Part shown: piece by piece, positions 5,049 to 5,092 of the stretch
How the letters are laid out: each line of letters opens with the position of its first letter
How positions within the stretch are numbered: position 1 is the first letter of the stretch
NCBI GenBank assembly: GCA_030667105.1
Contig: DAOUWN010000191.1
Location: 1 to 5,092, forward strand
Direction: 5' to 3'
DNA: 5,092 bases
From: Deltaproteobacteria bacterium
GTDB lineage: Bacteria > Desulfobacterota > Desulfobacteria > C00003060
The notes under the pieces: generated by a model
The model's database searches: none
Told to the model about the DNA's origin: nothing
Seen by the model: only the letters and a program-made list of their open reading frames with translations
Made by a program: the position numbers and the translations under genes

Positions 5049-5092
5049 ATTGACACCCCCACATTCCTTCTGAAGCTCCCAACCATGCCGTC

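Overview
The window looks like chromosomal DNA of a flagellated Gram-negative bacterium. A member of the Desulfobacterota (delta-proteobacterial sulfate reducers and relatives) is my best guess. That guess rests on the style of the integrase and RmuC remnants, the TCCGCC-NNN-GGCGGA palindromes and the overall feel of the proteins. No marker gene fixes the taxonomy. Three genes look intact or merely cut by the window edge, and they are separated by wide intergenic stretches that hold visibly broken genes.

Layout. 2-553 (+) is the C-terminal 183 residues of a family-2 glycosyltransferase of the dolichyl/polyprenyl-phosphate glucosyl- or mannosyltransferase type, cut by the left edge. 692-944 (-) is a tyrosine-recombinase (phage-type integrase) relic whose catalytic core has been deleted. 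1003-1029 is a sigma-28 (FliA)-type promoter, followed immediately by a 33-codon membrane mini-gene (1037-1138) whose frame stays open past its amber codon to 1291. 1384-1745 (+) is the C-terminal end of an RmuC-family gene, broken by an 11-bp tandem duplication. 1855-3126 (+) is an intact 12-helix MFS transporter. 3127-3734 is intergenic and carries a composite palindromic repeat. 3735-3761 is a second sigma-28-type promoter with the same exact 11-bp spacer; it precedes a G-rich ribosome binding site and an 88-aa three-helix membrane protein (3800-4066). From 4067 to the right edge I recognise no gene. One weak 82-aa minus-strand frame (4800-5048) has a possible ribosome binding site.

How it fits together. 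There is no operon of cooperating genes here. The most coherent signal is the pair of FliA-type promoters about 2.7 kb apart, each placed directly before a small unrecognised membrane protein. This suggests orphan members of a flagellar or motility regulon lying outside the main flagellar clusters. The second theme is gene decay: an integrase core deletion at a probable microhomology junction, and a duplication frameshift in rmuC. This fits an old integration site that is being eroded. I find no CRISPR array, rRNA, tRNA or complete insertion sequence.
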